This document shows positions 6,994 to 16,097 of a stretch of DNA of 64,000 bases, piece after piece (position 1 is the first letter of the stretch; each line of letters begins with the position of its first letter). The stretch comes from Marinoscillum sp040222955 (GTDB lineage: Bacteria > Bacteroidota > Bacteroidia > Cytophagales > Cyclobacteriaceae). The stretch is from NCBI RefSeq assembly GCF_040222955.1, contig NZ_JAVKCA010000008.1:62001-126000 (forward strand). Direction: 5' to 3'. Made by a program: the position numbers and the translations under genes. The notes below the pieces were generated by a model that searched no databases, was not told the DNA's origin, and was given only the letters and a program-made list of their open reading frames with translations.

Positions 6994-9267
6994 TTATTCA
7001 CTGAGTATTTCCCGGAGCTTTTGTAGCGCTTTTTGATTATTGGGCAGCTCGATGTTTTGAATGATGTTTTGCTTCTCCCTGGTGGTCAAATGCCAGCTGA
7101 GTGAGGCCCTTTCCAGTTGCTTCCGCTCCAGCTCCTTGGAGGTCACCAGGTATTGCTCACTGATATTCGTGTAAGTATTGTACTCAATCTCCACCACATT
7201 CACCGGCAGGTGCAGCCAGGTCCTCAACCCTTCTATTTTCGATTCATTGTTGATGTCCTGAATGTTGCCAAGATTGTTGTAAACACTGGCAATGGGGTAA
7301 GTGAGCTTATCCACGAGCGATGAATTGGTTCTGGGCTCAATGGGTGCATTTTTTCGGGTATCCCGAATGATGAGCAAAGTAATCCCACTGGTGTTTTCCT
7401 CCAGCCATCTTCTGAAAACATAGATAAACCGCGAGGCATCCCCCACACCAAAATTATCCGAAATACCCGCATCCATGATCTCTATCGGCGGATGACTGGG
7501 AAGTGACACAGTAGGTGTGATATAGGGAAAGGAAGCAGACATCCTGAGGGCTGTGAGAAAGCTTAGATCATTGGCACCATGACCATTAAAAAGCTGATTG
7601 AAATCTACCCCTCTGATCTTATAGTCACCCTCCCGGAGCTCTTCATTGTTGATGTTCATAAAGGAGACGGAATGGGGAGAAATGTAGAGCTTCCGGCCGT
7701 CATTGGCTATGACCGGCGACATCAGCATCAGTGGTATCAGCCCCTCAGCCTCCGGCCCCTCATAGTCGATCAGCCTTTTATCAAAGACCCTACCCAAATT
7801 ACTATTGAGGTTCTCCTCAAAAACCAATCCCCGATCCTTGATGTATTTTTTTCCGGCGTACTCGTAAGACCTCACCCTGAAAAAAGCATCATTCACCAGC
7901 AGTGAAAAAATAATGGCATTCAGGTTGTCACGGCCCATTCTGGCCAGCTGTTCAGACTCAGGTGGGGTTGCCTTTTTTCGCTTGCGCATCAGCTCCAGCT
8001 CTCGATAATACGCCGCACCAATCATGCCGCCTGAGGCTCCTGTAATCAATGCCGTTTTGTCCATGATGGGACTTCCTATGGTGCTGTCGATCTTCTGCAG
8101 GGCATTCACAGCCCACAAAGCCGCCCGCTGACCACCACCACTCACACACAGAAACACCATATGTGGCTGGGCACTGTCCTGCTTCGCCTTCCAGTTCTCC
8201 AGGACCTCTATCATCCGAAGGCTATCGGCAGTGAACACCTCCTGACTGTTCATCGCATTCAGTTTACTGAGTGAGTAAGAGACCTTGGGTGTGTCATAGG
8301 TCAGTCCGCGCGCCTGGTATTCGCCCTTAATAACTCCCCACCGCACCAGCACATTCACTACCAGAAACAGCCCAAAAACGAAAGCGAGCCCCCAGCCACG
8401 TAGCCAGTAAGAAAATGCCCCAATAAGCATCACTAAAAAAGAAAAAAGCAAAAGTGAGCTGGCTGCCGCCGGAATCTGAAAATAAGGGTTGTCCATAAAG
8501 GTGCCCAGGAATAGAATCAGAAAAATCACCGCAAGTTCGATCACCACAGAATTGAAGTGATTCTGATCAAAAACCTTCAACACGGCTTCCTTGTCGTAGA
8601 AATCCTGCAAATTCTTACAGTTCATGACCCTCAGCTTCAAATCCAGGTATGAATGCACCGTATACCTTCGCTCTCTGGTTTCGGTGAGCTTATTCATCAT
8701 CCGCTCGCGACTGATTTTGGCCTTCCTCAGCCGCTTGTCCACGGACCCGGCCAGGTACTTGAAAATGTCCTTATTGGTAAACCTGAAGTAAATAAAAAAG
8801 ACTGAAAGCATGCTGACTATCCCCAGTAGCAAACCCAGGAGGTCCATTATGACATTGGTGGCTCCGGCAAACTCATTGTTCACCTGAAACCGGACAATCA
8901 AAATGACATAAACCACAAATGCTACGAGGGGAATCAAGCTGTTATTCACTGAAAACTTGGCAAAAGGGCGCTCAAGTATTCCCACAAAGGTGAACCGATG
9001 GCTGTCTAGGATATAGCAGGTGATGTGGTAAGCCATGGTGAAATTACCAAAGGCCAGGCCCACGAGGAAGAAGCTCCAAAACCCCACCTTATTCATGTAT
9101 TCGGGATCGAGATACAAATAATGGATGCCATAGATCTTGCCAATACCTCCTCCCAGCGTAGCGATAAAGAGGATCCAGAGTATCACCAGGGCGAGATTTC
9201 TCCTGATGTGATGAAAAACTAATTGTACAGGAAAGGAATAGATGAATGAGTTAAACTTTTCTCGCAT
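6994..9267 (-). CDS. Patatin-like phospholipase with N-terminal membrane domain
   Basis: A 757-aa protein. The N-terminal 330 residues contain about seven to eight hydrophobic helices in two groups, broken by a basic soluble stretch (about 190-230). The C-terminal half is a patatin acyl hydrolase: an oxyanion-hole loop CVSGGGQRAALWAV near residue 375, the nucleophile in GASGGMIG near 409, and the dyad aspartate in MDAGISDNFG near 598. Patatins release fatty acids from phospholipids or other acyl esters. The large membrane part is unusual compared with soluble patatins and suggests action at the inner membrane. Next to it is a divergent monoglyceride-lipase-like hydrolase (start codons about 60 bases apart), hinting at lipid turnover. 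Confidence 0.85.
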   Translation of the reverse strand: MREKFNSFIYSFPVQLVFHHIRRNLALVILWILFIATLGGGIGKIYGIHYLYLDPEYMNKVGFWSFFLVGLAFGNFTMAYHITCYILDSHRFTFVGILERPFAKFSVNNSLIPLVAFVVYVILIVRFQVNNEFAGATNVIMDLLGLLLGIVSMLSVFFIYFRFTNKDIFKYLAGSVDKRLRKAKISRERMMNKLTETRERRYTVHSYLDLKLRVMNCKNLQDFYDKEAVLKVFDQNHFNSVVIELAVIFLILFLGTFMDNPYFQIPAAASSLLLFSFLVMLIGAFSYWLRGWGLAFVFGLFLVVNVLVRWGVIKGEYQARGLTYDTPKVSYSLSKLNAMNSQEVFTADSLRMIEVLENWKAKQDSAQPHMVFLCVSGGGQRAALWAVNALQKIDSTIGSPIMDKTALITGASGGMIGAAYYRELELMRKRKKATPPESEQLARMGRDNLNAIIFSLLVNDAFFRVRSYEYAGKKYIKDRGLVFEENLNSNLGRVFDKRLIDYEGPEAEGLIPLMLMSPVIANDGRKLYISPHSVSFMNINNEELREGDYKIRGVDFNQLFNGHGANDLSFLTALRMSASFPYITPTVSLPSHPPIEIMDAGISDNFGVGDASRFIYVFRRWLEENTSGITLLIIRDTRKNAPIEPRTNSSLVDKLTYPIASVYNNLGNIQDINNESKIEGLRTWLHLPVNVVEIEYNTYTNISEQYLVTSKELERKQLERASLSWHLTTREKQNIIQNIELPNNQKALQKLREILSE

Positions 9268-9326
9268 AATCGGGGCACCCTATTTGATCCAGATAATTTA
9301 TATAAATTCGGCTTCAAAGATTGAGA

Positions 9327-10154
9327 ATGGATAGCGAAACCGAATATTTTTTAAGCCAGGACGGCCTTAGACTTTATTATCGCCACTGGGATTGTGAGCA
9401 TCCCAGAAAAATGCTCTGCATTATTCATGGCCTGGGTGAGCATAGTAACCGACACAGGGAATTGGCTGCTTTCCTCAATTCACAAGGGATTACCGTATTT
9501 GCCATGGACCTCCGTGGCCACGGACTTTCACAGGGCAAGCGGGGGCATGCCCGAAGCTACCCCCTCCTCCTCAGCGATATCGAAGAACTCCTGAAAACCG
9601 CCCGGGCAGAGTACACCGAGCTTCCCATGTACTTGCTGGGCCAGAGTATGGGGGGTAATCTGGTGGCCAACTATGCACTCAAGATGAACACCACCGAACT
9701 GTCAGGGTTTGTGCTCACGAGCCCCTGGTTTCGCCTGGCATTCGAGCCTCCAAAATGGAAAGTGGCATTGGGTAAGTTAGTGTCTGGAATCTTCCCCGCG
9801 CTTACACAGCCCAATGACCTGAATGCAGCTGACCTGAGCAAGGATCCCGCAGTAGTAGAAGCTTATAACACTGACCCGATGGTGCACCGGGTAATCTCCG
9901 CAGGATTATTTACCTCGGCTTCTGCCGCAGGCGAAGAGGCACTTCAGCGGGCGCCGGAGGTTAAAATCAAAGGGCTGGTGATTCATGGCAACGCAGACCC
10001 CATTGTAAGCTGGAAAGCCTCAGAAAGTTACGCAGAGCAAAATGAGCTGCTGGAGTGGGTAAAATTGGAAAATGTATTACATGAACCCTTTCAGGACCTG
10101 GGCAAAGAAACAGTGATGCAACGAGTAGCTGAGTGGATTTTGGCGGAAGCCTAG
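9327..10154 (+). CDS. Alpha/beta hydrolase, monoacylglycerol lipase-like
   Basis: A 275-aa protein from the ATG at 9327 (a TTG two codons earlier is less likely). Features are an HG dipeptide oxyanion region (HGLGEHSNRH), RGHGLSQGKRGHARSY typical of the monoglyceride lipase branch, the nucleophile elbow GQSMGGN (Ser near 107), the acid in HGNADPIVS and the base in NVLHEPFQD. The likely reaction is hydrolysis of monoacylglycerols or lysophospholipids, but the exact substrate cannot be read from sequence. No signal peptide, so cytoplasmic. Divergent from the patatin gene and overlapping the downstream convergent gene by four bases. Confidence 0.85.
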   Translation: MDSETEYFLSQDGLRLYYRHWDCEHPRKMLCIIHGLGEHSNRHRELAAFLNSQGITVFAMDLRGHGLSQGKRGHARSYPLLLSDIEELLKTARAEYTELPMYLLGQSMGGNLVANYALKMNTTELSGFVLTSPWFRLAFEPPKWKVALGKLVSGIFPALTQPNDLNAADLSKDPAVVEAYNTDPMVHRVISAGLFTSASAAGEEALQRAPEVKIKGLVIHGNADPIVSWKASESYAEQNELLEWVKLENVLHEPFQDLGKETVMQRVAEWILAEA

Positions 10155-10591
10155 GATACTGAACTGGCTTTCAAAATATCCTGAGAGCGCTTCTGATCCA
10201 AAAGCTGATATTCAAGCTCCTCTTTACCCATAAAGTAGACCTCTGTAAAGTCCCCCTCAAATCCCTTGACACGGATGTGAAAGTAAAAAGAGTTGAGTTT
10301 GTGAATATACCCCCCGTGTACATTTGGTTTCTGATACAGAAAACCGCTCACACCAGACAGGATATGATCTTTGGTCACGCGATCCTGTATGATCATCAAA
10401 AGACCTTCCTCCTGTTCTGAAAGCATGGCGCGAAAGACGAACTCCTGACCCTCCAGGCTGAAAAGCACCTTCACGATGATGTGGTTCAATCTCACCACCT
10501 CTACATGAGTCCTCACTACCTTCCGTGAGGCAGAATAGACCATGTTTCCGAGGTATTTTCCCGAGAGCTTCGAGGCGAGATTTTGTTCCAT
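10151..10591 (-). CDS. Hypothetical protein, 146 aa
   Basis: Not recognised. A soluble, mostly beta-strand protein without signal peptide or membrane helix. Sequence such as VRTHVEVVRLNHIIVKVLFSL and SFYFHIRVKGFEG suggests a small beta-barrel or lipocalin-like fold. It overlaps the 3' end of the convergent hydrolase by four bases and is followed on the same strand only by the 9.3 kb patatin gene. Base composition resembles its neighbours, and the continuous open frame makes it a probable real gene. Confidence 0.6.
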   Translation of the reverse strand: MEQNLASKLSGKYLGNMVYSASRKVVRTHVEVVRLNHIIVKVLFSLEGQEFVFRAMLSEQEEGLLMIIQDRVTKDHILSGVSGFLYQKPNVHGGYIHKLNSFYFHIRVKGFEGDFTEVYFMGKEELEYQLLDQKRSQDILKASSVS

Positions 10592-10683
10592 TAGCAGATA
10601 ATATCCAAACCAAAGTTAGAATTCCGTCAAAGACATCCTAATGCCCAACAATGAACAGGTAAAAACCACGAATGGATGGGAAT

Positions 10684-12564
10684 TTATGAATCCGAACCGA
10701 GCGGGAGGAATATTCTGAACCTGGCCCCTTTCCCCGGGGCACTGTACACCTCTATTTTCCCCTTGTGTTCTTCGATGATCCGGTAGGAAATAGATAAGCC
10801 CAGCCCGGTGCCTTCACCTACTTCCTTGGTAGTGAAGAAGGGATCAAAAATCTTGTTGATATGGTCTTTGGAGATTCCGTGACCAGTATCTGACATCTCT
10901 ATGATCACATACTCATCTTTCCTTCTGGTCTTCACCGTGATCACTCCTTCATGCTCTATGGCCTGAATGGCATTGTTCAGGATGTTTAAAAACACCTGGC
11001 TCAGTTGCTGGGGATTACACAGAATATCAGGTAACTCACCAAAGTCCAGCTCCAGGCGAATTCTATCCTTGAGGTGATGGCGAATAAGGTTGATGGTGGA
11101 TTTGAGTGAATCATTGGCATCACAATATACCTTTTTGGCACCTTCCGGCAGCGAAAAGGTATTGAGGTCGTTCATAAGGGTCTTCACCCTGTCCGCTCCT
11201 TCATTCACTCCATCCAATAAAGAATCCAACTCCTCAAAAAGCATATCGAAATTCTGCGTTTGAAGAGCCTGGCTTTGATCATGGTGGTTGTTATTCAGGC
11301 TGGTAAGGAATTCTCTCAACTCCCCCAGGTCTCTTCTGATGGGGCCAATATTACCCGCCACATAGTTGATGGGATTGTTGATCTCGTGAGCAAGGCCGGC
11401 AGTTAGCTGGCCAAGTGAAGCCATTTTTTCTGATTCTATCAGTCGCATTTGGGTAGTTCGCAGGCGATTGAGGGTCTGCTGCAGCTCATGGTTGGCTTCC
11501 AGAAGTTTAAACTCGGTCTGCTTCAGATTGGTGATGTCATTGTGCACACCCAATAGGAACCGTTCAGTACCTATCTGCATCCTGCGCTTGTTGAGAAAAA
11601 GCCATTTTTCAGAACCGTCCGGATACCTGTGCAGTGACTCCTCCTCCACAGTTTTATTATTCGCCAGAATTTCGACATCCTCCGCTGCAAATTTTTCAGC
11701 ATCTGCTGCATTCTGATGGGTTTCGGCAATGGTTCGCCCTATAAACTCATTTATTTTCAGCCCGAAAGAATCAGCCATGGCCTGATTCACCAGGACGTAT
11801 TTACTTTGGGCATCCCTGACAAAAATGAGGTTAGGCAAATTATCAATGATCTTCTGAAAAAATTCTGATTGTTCCTCCAGCTGAGCAGTTCGCTGCCTTA
11901 CGAGCTCCTCCAGCTGGTCTTTATAATTTTCCAGTTCCTGCTCCGCCTGAATGCGATCCGTGACATCAAAAACATTGCTGGTGAGTCCCACCACTTTATC
12001 CTGATCATCATATACAGGGTTGAAAATCTGAGTGTAGTACCGGTGGTTGTACAGACTGGTCACGGAAAAGTGTTCCCCGTTCAGTGCTCTCTTAAAATTT
12101 CTAACTGTACGCTCCCTGATCTCCTCGGGTAGAAGATCCACGATATAAGCGCCCTCTTCAGCATGGGCATGAAAATACAGCCGCATCTCCTTCTGATGCA
12201 GGGAGTTGAACCCGGTATAGCACATATCCCGATCCAGGGAAAAAATGCTCACATACTCAGGACTTTCAATGTAAGAAGTGAGACGAGCCGAATAGGTCTC
12301 CAGCTTTTCTTCAACTTTTCTTTTCTCCTGAAGGTACTCCGAAAGCAATTTTTGGAAATGCCAATAAAGAACCAGCAACAACCCCACGGCTATAACTGAC
12401 GCCCCAAACAACGCATTCCTATAGAGGTAAAGTTCACCTGAAATACCTGCCCCGCCAGAGCGCCGGACAATGGATGCCAGCCAAACTGCAAACGACGGAA
12501 GAGTGACCATAAGGACTCCACCTATTATGCAGATCACCAAATTTAGTTTCCGTGCGGGACTCAT
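10684..12564 (-). CDS. PAS-domain sensor histidine kinase
   Basis: A 626-aa membrane kinase. Two N-terminal helices (about 10-30 and 48-66) frame a short loop. A coiled coil and two PAS domains follow (about 90-205 and 230-350; the second has FVRDAQSKYVLVNQAMADSFG). The dimerisation domain contains the phospho-acceptor in AHEINNPINY (H393). The ATPase domain has the N box, the G1 box DTGHGISKDH and the G2 box GEGTGLGLSI. The HEINNP type belongs to the HPK4-like group that commonly signals to NtrC-type or orphan regulators. No response regulator is adjacent; the NtrC-like protein at 28.6 kb is a possible but unproven partner. It follows the glucan phosphorylase gene by 69 bases. Confidence 0.9.
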   Translation of the reverse strand: MSPARKLNLVICIIGGVLMVTLPSFAVWLASIVRRSGGAGISGELYLYRNALFGASVIAVGLLLVLYWHFQKLLSEYLQEKRKVEEKLETYSARLTSYIESPEYVSIFSLDRDMCYTGFNSLHQKEMRLYFHAHAEEGAYIVDLLPEEIRERTVRNFKRALNGEHFSVTSLYNHRYYTQIFNPVYDDQDKVVGLTSNVFDVTDRIQAEQELENYKDQLEELVRQRTAQLEEQSEFFQKIIDNLPNLIFVRDAQSKYVLVNQAMADSFGLKINEFIGRTIAETHQNAADAEKFAAEDVEILANNKTVEEESLHRYPDGSEKWLFLNKRRMQIGTERFLLGVHNDITNLKQTEFKLLEANHELQQTLNRLRTTQMRLIESEKMASLGQLTAGLAHEINNPINYVAGNIGPIRRDLGELREFLTSLNNNHHDQSQALQTQNFDMLFEELDSLLDGVNEGADRVKTLMNDLNTFSLPEGAKKVYCDANDSLKSTINLIRHHLKDRIRLELDFGELPDILCNPQQLSQVFLNILNNAIQAIEHEGVITVKTRRKDEYVIIEMSDTGHGISKDHINKIFDPFFTTKEVGEGTGLGLSISYRIIEEHKGKIEVYSAPGKGARFRIFLPLGSDS

Positions 12565-12633
12565 TTCACTTGAAAATAAGTGAAAAAACCGTCTCAGAGA
12601 AATCTATTTCGTCTAAAAGGGACTTATCCCTGA

Positions 12634-14271
12634 TTAGTAAAGCTCTTTGAAGTACTGAGCGGCCATGCGGTTACTGCCAAATTCCGGCAATACATCCTTC
12701 ATTCCATTCACCACAATGTCATGCCAATTATTCGGTTTTCCATAGTAGGTAGGGATCACCTTACTCTCCAAAATATGGTAAAGGCTTTCGTAGTCCTGCT
12801 GGTCCTGCCCATCCATATCCAGTTTAAGGTCAGCTGGCGGTATCACAAAACTGTTCTTCCCATCTTTGGCAAACTCAGGAATCCAACCATCATAAGTAGA
12901 CAAATTTACTGACCCATTCATGGCTGCAGTCATGCCGCTGGTACCAGAAGCTTCCCTGGTCACTCTCGGATTGTTCAGCCACACATCCGAGCCAAGTTTC
13001 AGAAGCCGGGAGAGCTCCAGCTCATACCCAACGAGCACCGCTACGTTGCTGCGGTACTTACTGAAAAAATGGAGCTTATTAAAGGTATCTATGGCGTCCT
13101 GATCCTTTGGGTAAGGCTTGCCGGCCCATATCACCTGAACAGGCTTCTTGGTATTGCTGAGCATTTTTTCAAATCGGGCCTCATCACTCAGCAGCAAATC
13201 AGCACGCTTGTACCCGGCGAACCTGCGCGCCCACACGATGGTGAGCACCTCTGGATCAAACAACTTACCTGTCTGATCAGCCACCTCCTTGAAAAGCTGA
13301 GCCTTTAGGGCTTTTTTTCGATTGATAAAGGCAACCTGATCACCGCTTTCGGCCGCTGCTGCCAGCGCCTCATCCTGCCAGTATTTTTGATTCTGAGCAT
13401 TGGTGATCGGGATAATCTCACTGATGCCTTCATAACCATTCCACATATCCTGCGACACCCTGGCATGCAGTTTAGAAACGGCATTGGATCGATTGGCCAA
13501 CCTCAGGGCCGCCACGGTGTAGCTGAGCATTCCGTCATTCACGGTTTGAGTATCCAGCTCCTCAGCCGAAAGGTGTCTGCCGAAAAAGCCCATTTTATTC
13601 AGGAAGTCACCGCTGCGCTCCTCGTTTCCTGCCTTCTCCGGAGTGTGGGTGGTAAATGCAAAATGTTCCCGGGTATAGCCTTTGTCCTTGAGGTAATAGA
13701 ACGCCGGAAGGCCGTGCCCTTCATTCAAATGATAGATATCAGCACCGCCGAGTTGCTCTACTACCTTTGCGCCGCCTATTCCCAAAACAATGCTCTGAGA
13801 TATCCTGGTCAGGTCGTTAGCGTCGTAAAGCCTGTCAGTGATGGTACGGGAAAGGTGGTCATTCTCCGGTACGTCCGTGCTGAGAAAATACATTGGTACA
13901 GTGCCGAATGTCTCTGGTTTCAATACATAGGCCCTCACATGCACGTTGGCGTTATCCAACACCTGAATTTTCACCTGAATACCGGTATCTTCCAGGTAAG
14001 GATAATATTTCTCTATGGATTTCACTTCCAGCGAACCGTCTTCTCCACGGCTCTGATCATAATACCCGTATTTCCAGAGCATGCCGATCCCAATCATATT
14101 TTGGCGAAGCTCATACGCACTGCGCATATGTGAACCTGCCAAAAACCCAAGGCCTCCTGAGTAGATTTTCAAGGCCTGATCAATGGCAAATTCCATGCTG
14201 AAATAGGCTACTTTTTTGCTGTACTTCTTGTCCGGTTTATACGGATGAAACCACTTGTTATATTGAGTCAT
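12634..14271 (-). CDS. Alpha-glucan phosphorylase-family protein (short type)
   Basis: A 545-aa GT35/GT-B protein of the short alpha-glucan phosphorylase family. Typical stretches are KVAYFSMEFAI, YSGGLGFLAGSH, HLNEGHGLPAF, the phosphate/substrate region WARRFAGYKRADLLL, and EASGTSGMTAAMNGSVNLST. In classical phosphorylases the last motif is EASGT-x-x-MK, and that Lys carries pyridoxal phosphate. Here the aligned residue is Thr (T448, codon ACT). Either this Bacteroidota subfamily lacks PLP or it has another chemistry. Family knowledge assigns phosphorolysis of glycogen or maltodextrins to glucose-1-phosphate. The gene starts a two-gene run with the PAS kinase. A LacI-type operator-like palindrome lies 84 bases upstream of its start. 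Confidence 0.85.
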   Translation of the reverse strand: MTQYNKWFHPYKPDKKYSKKVAYFSMEFAIDQALKIYSGGLGFLAGSHMRSAYELRQNMIGIGMLWKYGYYDQSRGEDGSLEVKSIEKYYPYLEDTGIQVKIQVLDNANVHVRAYVLKPETFGTVPMYFLSTDVPENDHLSRTITDRLYDANDLTRISQSIVLGIGGAKVVEQLGGADIYHLNEGHGLPAFYYLKDKGYTREHFAFTTHTPEKAGNEERSGDFLNKMGFFGRHLSAEELDTQTVNDGMLSYTVAALRLANRSNAVSKLHARVSQDMWNGYEGISEIIPITNAQNQKYWQDEALAAAAESGDQVAFINRKKALKAQLFKEVADQTGKLFDPEVLTIVWARRFAGYKRADLLLSDEARFEKMLSNTKKPVQVIWAGKPYPKDQDAIDTFNKLHFFSKYRSNVAVLVGYELELSRLLKLGSDVWLNNPRVTREASGTSGMTAAMNGSVNLSTYDGWIPEFAKDGKNSFVIPPADLKLDMDGQDQQDYESLYHILESKVIPTYYGKPNNWHDIVVNGMKDVLPEFGSNRMAAQYFKELY

Positions 14272-14350
14272 TTGTCTAAAATCTTATGCTAAAGGGCTCG
14301 AAAATAAGATTTTAAAGCACAAGTCAGATATAAAAAGGAATACATTTTTT

Positions 14351-14366
14351 ATACAAACGTTTTCAA
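14351..14366. promoter_or_regulatory. LacI-type operator-like palindrome upstream of glucan phosphorylase
   Basis: ATACAAACGTTTTCAA holds the palindrome AAACGTTT with a central CG, as in LacI/CcpA-family operators. It lies 84 bases upstream of the phosphorylase start, in an AT-rich leader. LacI regulators often control starch and glycogen genes, but none is encoded nearby. Confidence 0.3.
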
Positions 14367-14401
14367 TCATTGCCCGATGCAGAAGTGCTTCCCATCAGAG
14401 A

Positions 14402-15331
14402 TCAATTCCCCACGTGAAACAGGGCATCGCCCCTATTGATCACAGGGTGATTATTCACAGCAATGATGTATCCTTCCAGTGGGGACTTAATGTTTATCTG
14501 GTACGTACCGTATGGATCGCATACTTCACCCAGTATTTCCTTGGGGATTATTTTAGACCCGTTCCGCACAAACGAGTAGTGCAAACCCGCCGATTTGGCA
14601 CGAACCCAGGTGGACTTATTGATCAGGATGGTTTCCCGCTCTGGCTTGGGTGCCGAATCCTTCATTTTCAGGTGTTTCATCACCCGCTGCATCCCGGTGA
14701 TGCCCTCATCGATGGCACTCTTTCTCAAACGAAGTGACTCACCACCCTCATAAACCAATATTCTCTTGCCATGCTTAAAAGCTTCCTTTCTGAGGGATTT
14801 CTCGCGATAAGGAGAGTTCAGGATGAACCTGGTGCCAAAGGCCTGAGCAAGCTCAAGGTTCTGTGCATCGTCTGTCTGCACCCTGATCTGAGGTGAGTTA
14901 TTGATACGAGCGCCGCCTGTATGGAAATCCACTCCATAATCTATGTGAGGGATGATTTCCTCCATCATGAAGTGCGCCACCTGACTGGCCAGGGAGCCCG
15001 TTTTGGAGCCTGGAAACGACCTGTTGATGTCCTTACCATCGGGCACATCCCTGGAAAAATTGATAAACCCATAAATATTGATGATGGGAATGCAAATCAC
15101 CGTACCGGCATCCACTTTGTAAAGCTTCTCACGGATGATCCGCCGCATGATCTCCACGCCATTGATCTCATCACCATGCATACCCGCCAGCAGCATCAAT
15201 GTGGGGCCTTCTTTGGGTGCCCGATAGACAATAATCGGGATATCAATGAGTGTACCGGATGGAAGTTTGGCAATGTTAACATCGATCTTTTTGGTCTTCC
15301 CTACAGGAATATCCACCCCGGCTATGCGCAT
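14402..15331 (-). CDS. Aspartoacylase/succinylglutamate desuccinylase-like M14 family protein
   Basis: A 309-aa protein with a zinc carboxypeptidase-like fold of the AstE/aspartoacylase branch. Metal ligands appear in GMHGDEINGVE (H52, E55) and DFHTGG (H137). A candidate catalytic Glu is in VYEGGES (E195). The C-terminal 90 residues form a beta-rich biotinyl-lipoyl-like domain common in this branch (SPLEGYIIAVNNHPVINRGD). Such enzymes cleave N-acyl amino acids or small amide conjugates. It is last in the amidoligase operon, 34 bases after the N-formylglutamate amidohydrolase gene. That suggests it hydrolyses the product of, or feeds substrate to, the two ligases. The true substrate is unknown. 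Confidence 0.85.
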   Translation of the reverse strand: MRIAGVDIPVGKTKKIDVNIAKLPSGTLIDIPIIVYRAPKEGPTLMLLAGMHGDEINGVEIMRRIIREKLYKVDAGTVICIPIINIYGFINFSRDVPDGKDINRSFPGSKTGSLASQVAHFMMEEIIPHIDYGVDFHTGGARINNSPQIRVQTDDAQNLELAQAFGTRFILNSPYREKSLRKEAFKHGKRILVYEGGESLRLRKSAIDEGITGMQRVMKHLKMKDSAPKPERETILINKSTWVRAKSAGLHYSFVRNGSKIIPKEILGEVCDPYGTYQINIKSPLEGYIIAVNNHPVINRGDALFHVGN

Positions 15332-15365
15332 ATGTTATTTGTTTGGCTGATAAAACGAACTGAAG

Positions 15366-16097
15366 TTACAAATTCTTTTGATCCATGTCCAAATCCGAAC
15401 TCCATACGGCAAGCGCTTTGTGAAAACTCTCTGCAATATCAGTTCCGAGTCCTTCATGCCATTGGCCGTCAAACTTCTGACTCACCTCAAGCTCAAGGCC
15501 CAAATAGTACGCTCCAGAAAACCGGGTGCGCAAATAAGTGGTAAATCCGTCATCTGCTCCGGCATAGGGCTCATTGTTTCTAATGACCAGCGATGGCCTT
15601 ATCCTGCTTAATCCCTCATGCCATGTCAGGCAAAAATCAGCTTCTGCAACTCGTGCCGTATCGAATAAGAAACCGATTTCCACTTCCCTTTTTTGACCAA
15701 AAAAAACAGGAGTAAAGGTGTGTACGGAAAGGTGCACCACCTGATGACCTTCATCGATAAGTTCACCGATTTGGGCCTCCACCCCATCTCTGTAAGGCTG
15801 GTAAAACGTGTGTTTCAGCTTTTCTTTATCCTCTTCAGACAATCTTGTCGAATACCTGGAGAATAACTGAGGGTGGTCAAGTGATCTATTGACCTCAATG
15901 AGTAACCGCGAATAATCATAGGTTATCAGTGGAGTCTTTAACTCACCTGAAATAATCCGGGCCAGGTTCAGGGCTCCTGGATCCCAGCCAAGATGGGTCT
16001 GAAGGTCACTGTGTGCGTCGGAGAATATGCCCTGATACTGGGAAGGGATCTGATTACTTGCGTGTTCACAAGTAATCAGAGCTGCCACCTTTTTCAT
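15366..16097 (-). CDS. N-formylglutamate amidohydrolase-like protein
   Basis: A 243-aa protein from the ATG at 16097, which overlaps the stop of the upstream GCS2 gene as ATGA. A longer in-frame start at 16127 is less likely. Family signs are the N-terminal LITCEHASNQIP, the middle HLGWDPGALNLA and HLSVHTFTP, and late acidic residues (ELEVSQKFDG). The family hydrolyses N-formyl-glutamate in histidine breakdown, but no hut genes are present. The setting between a glutamate-cysteine-ligase-like enzyme and an aspartoacylase-like enzyme points to a different N-acyl or gamma-glutamyl amide substrate. Cytoplasmic by sequence. Confidence 0.85.
   Translation of the reverse strand: MKKVAALITCEHASNQIPSQYQGIFSDAHSDLQTHLGWDPGALNLARIISGELKTPLITYDYSRLLIEVNRSLDHPQLFSRYSTRLSEEDKEKLKHTFYQPYRDGVEAQIGELIDEGHQVVHLSVHTFTPVFFGQKREVEIGFLFDTARVAEADFCLTWHEGLSRIRPSLVIRNNEPYAGADDGFTTYLRTRFSGAYYLGLELEVSQKFDGQWHEGLGTDIAESFHKALAVWSSDLDMDQKNL

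Noticed and set aside
13387..14133. 248-codon open frame opposite the glucan phosphorylase gene
   Set aside because: It is a frame shadow; the minus-strand frame matches a well known family along its whole length.
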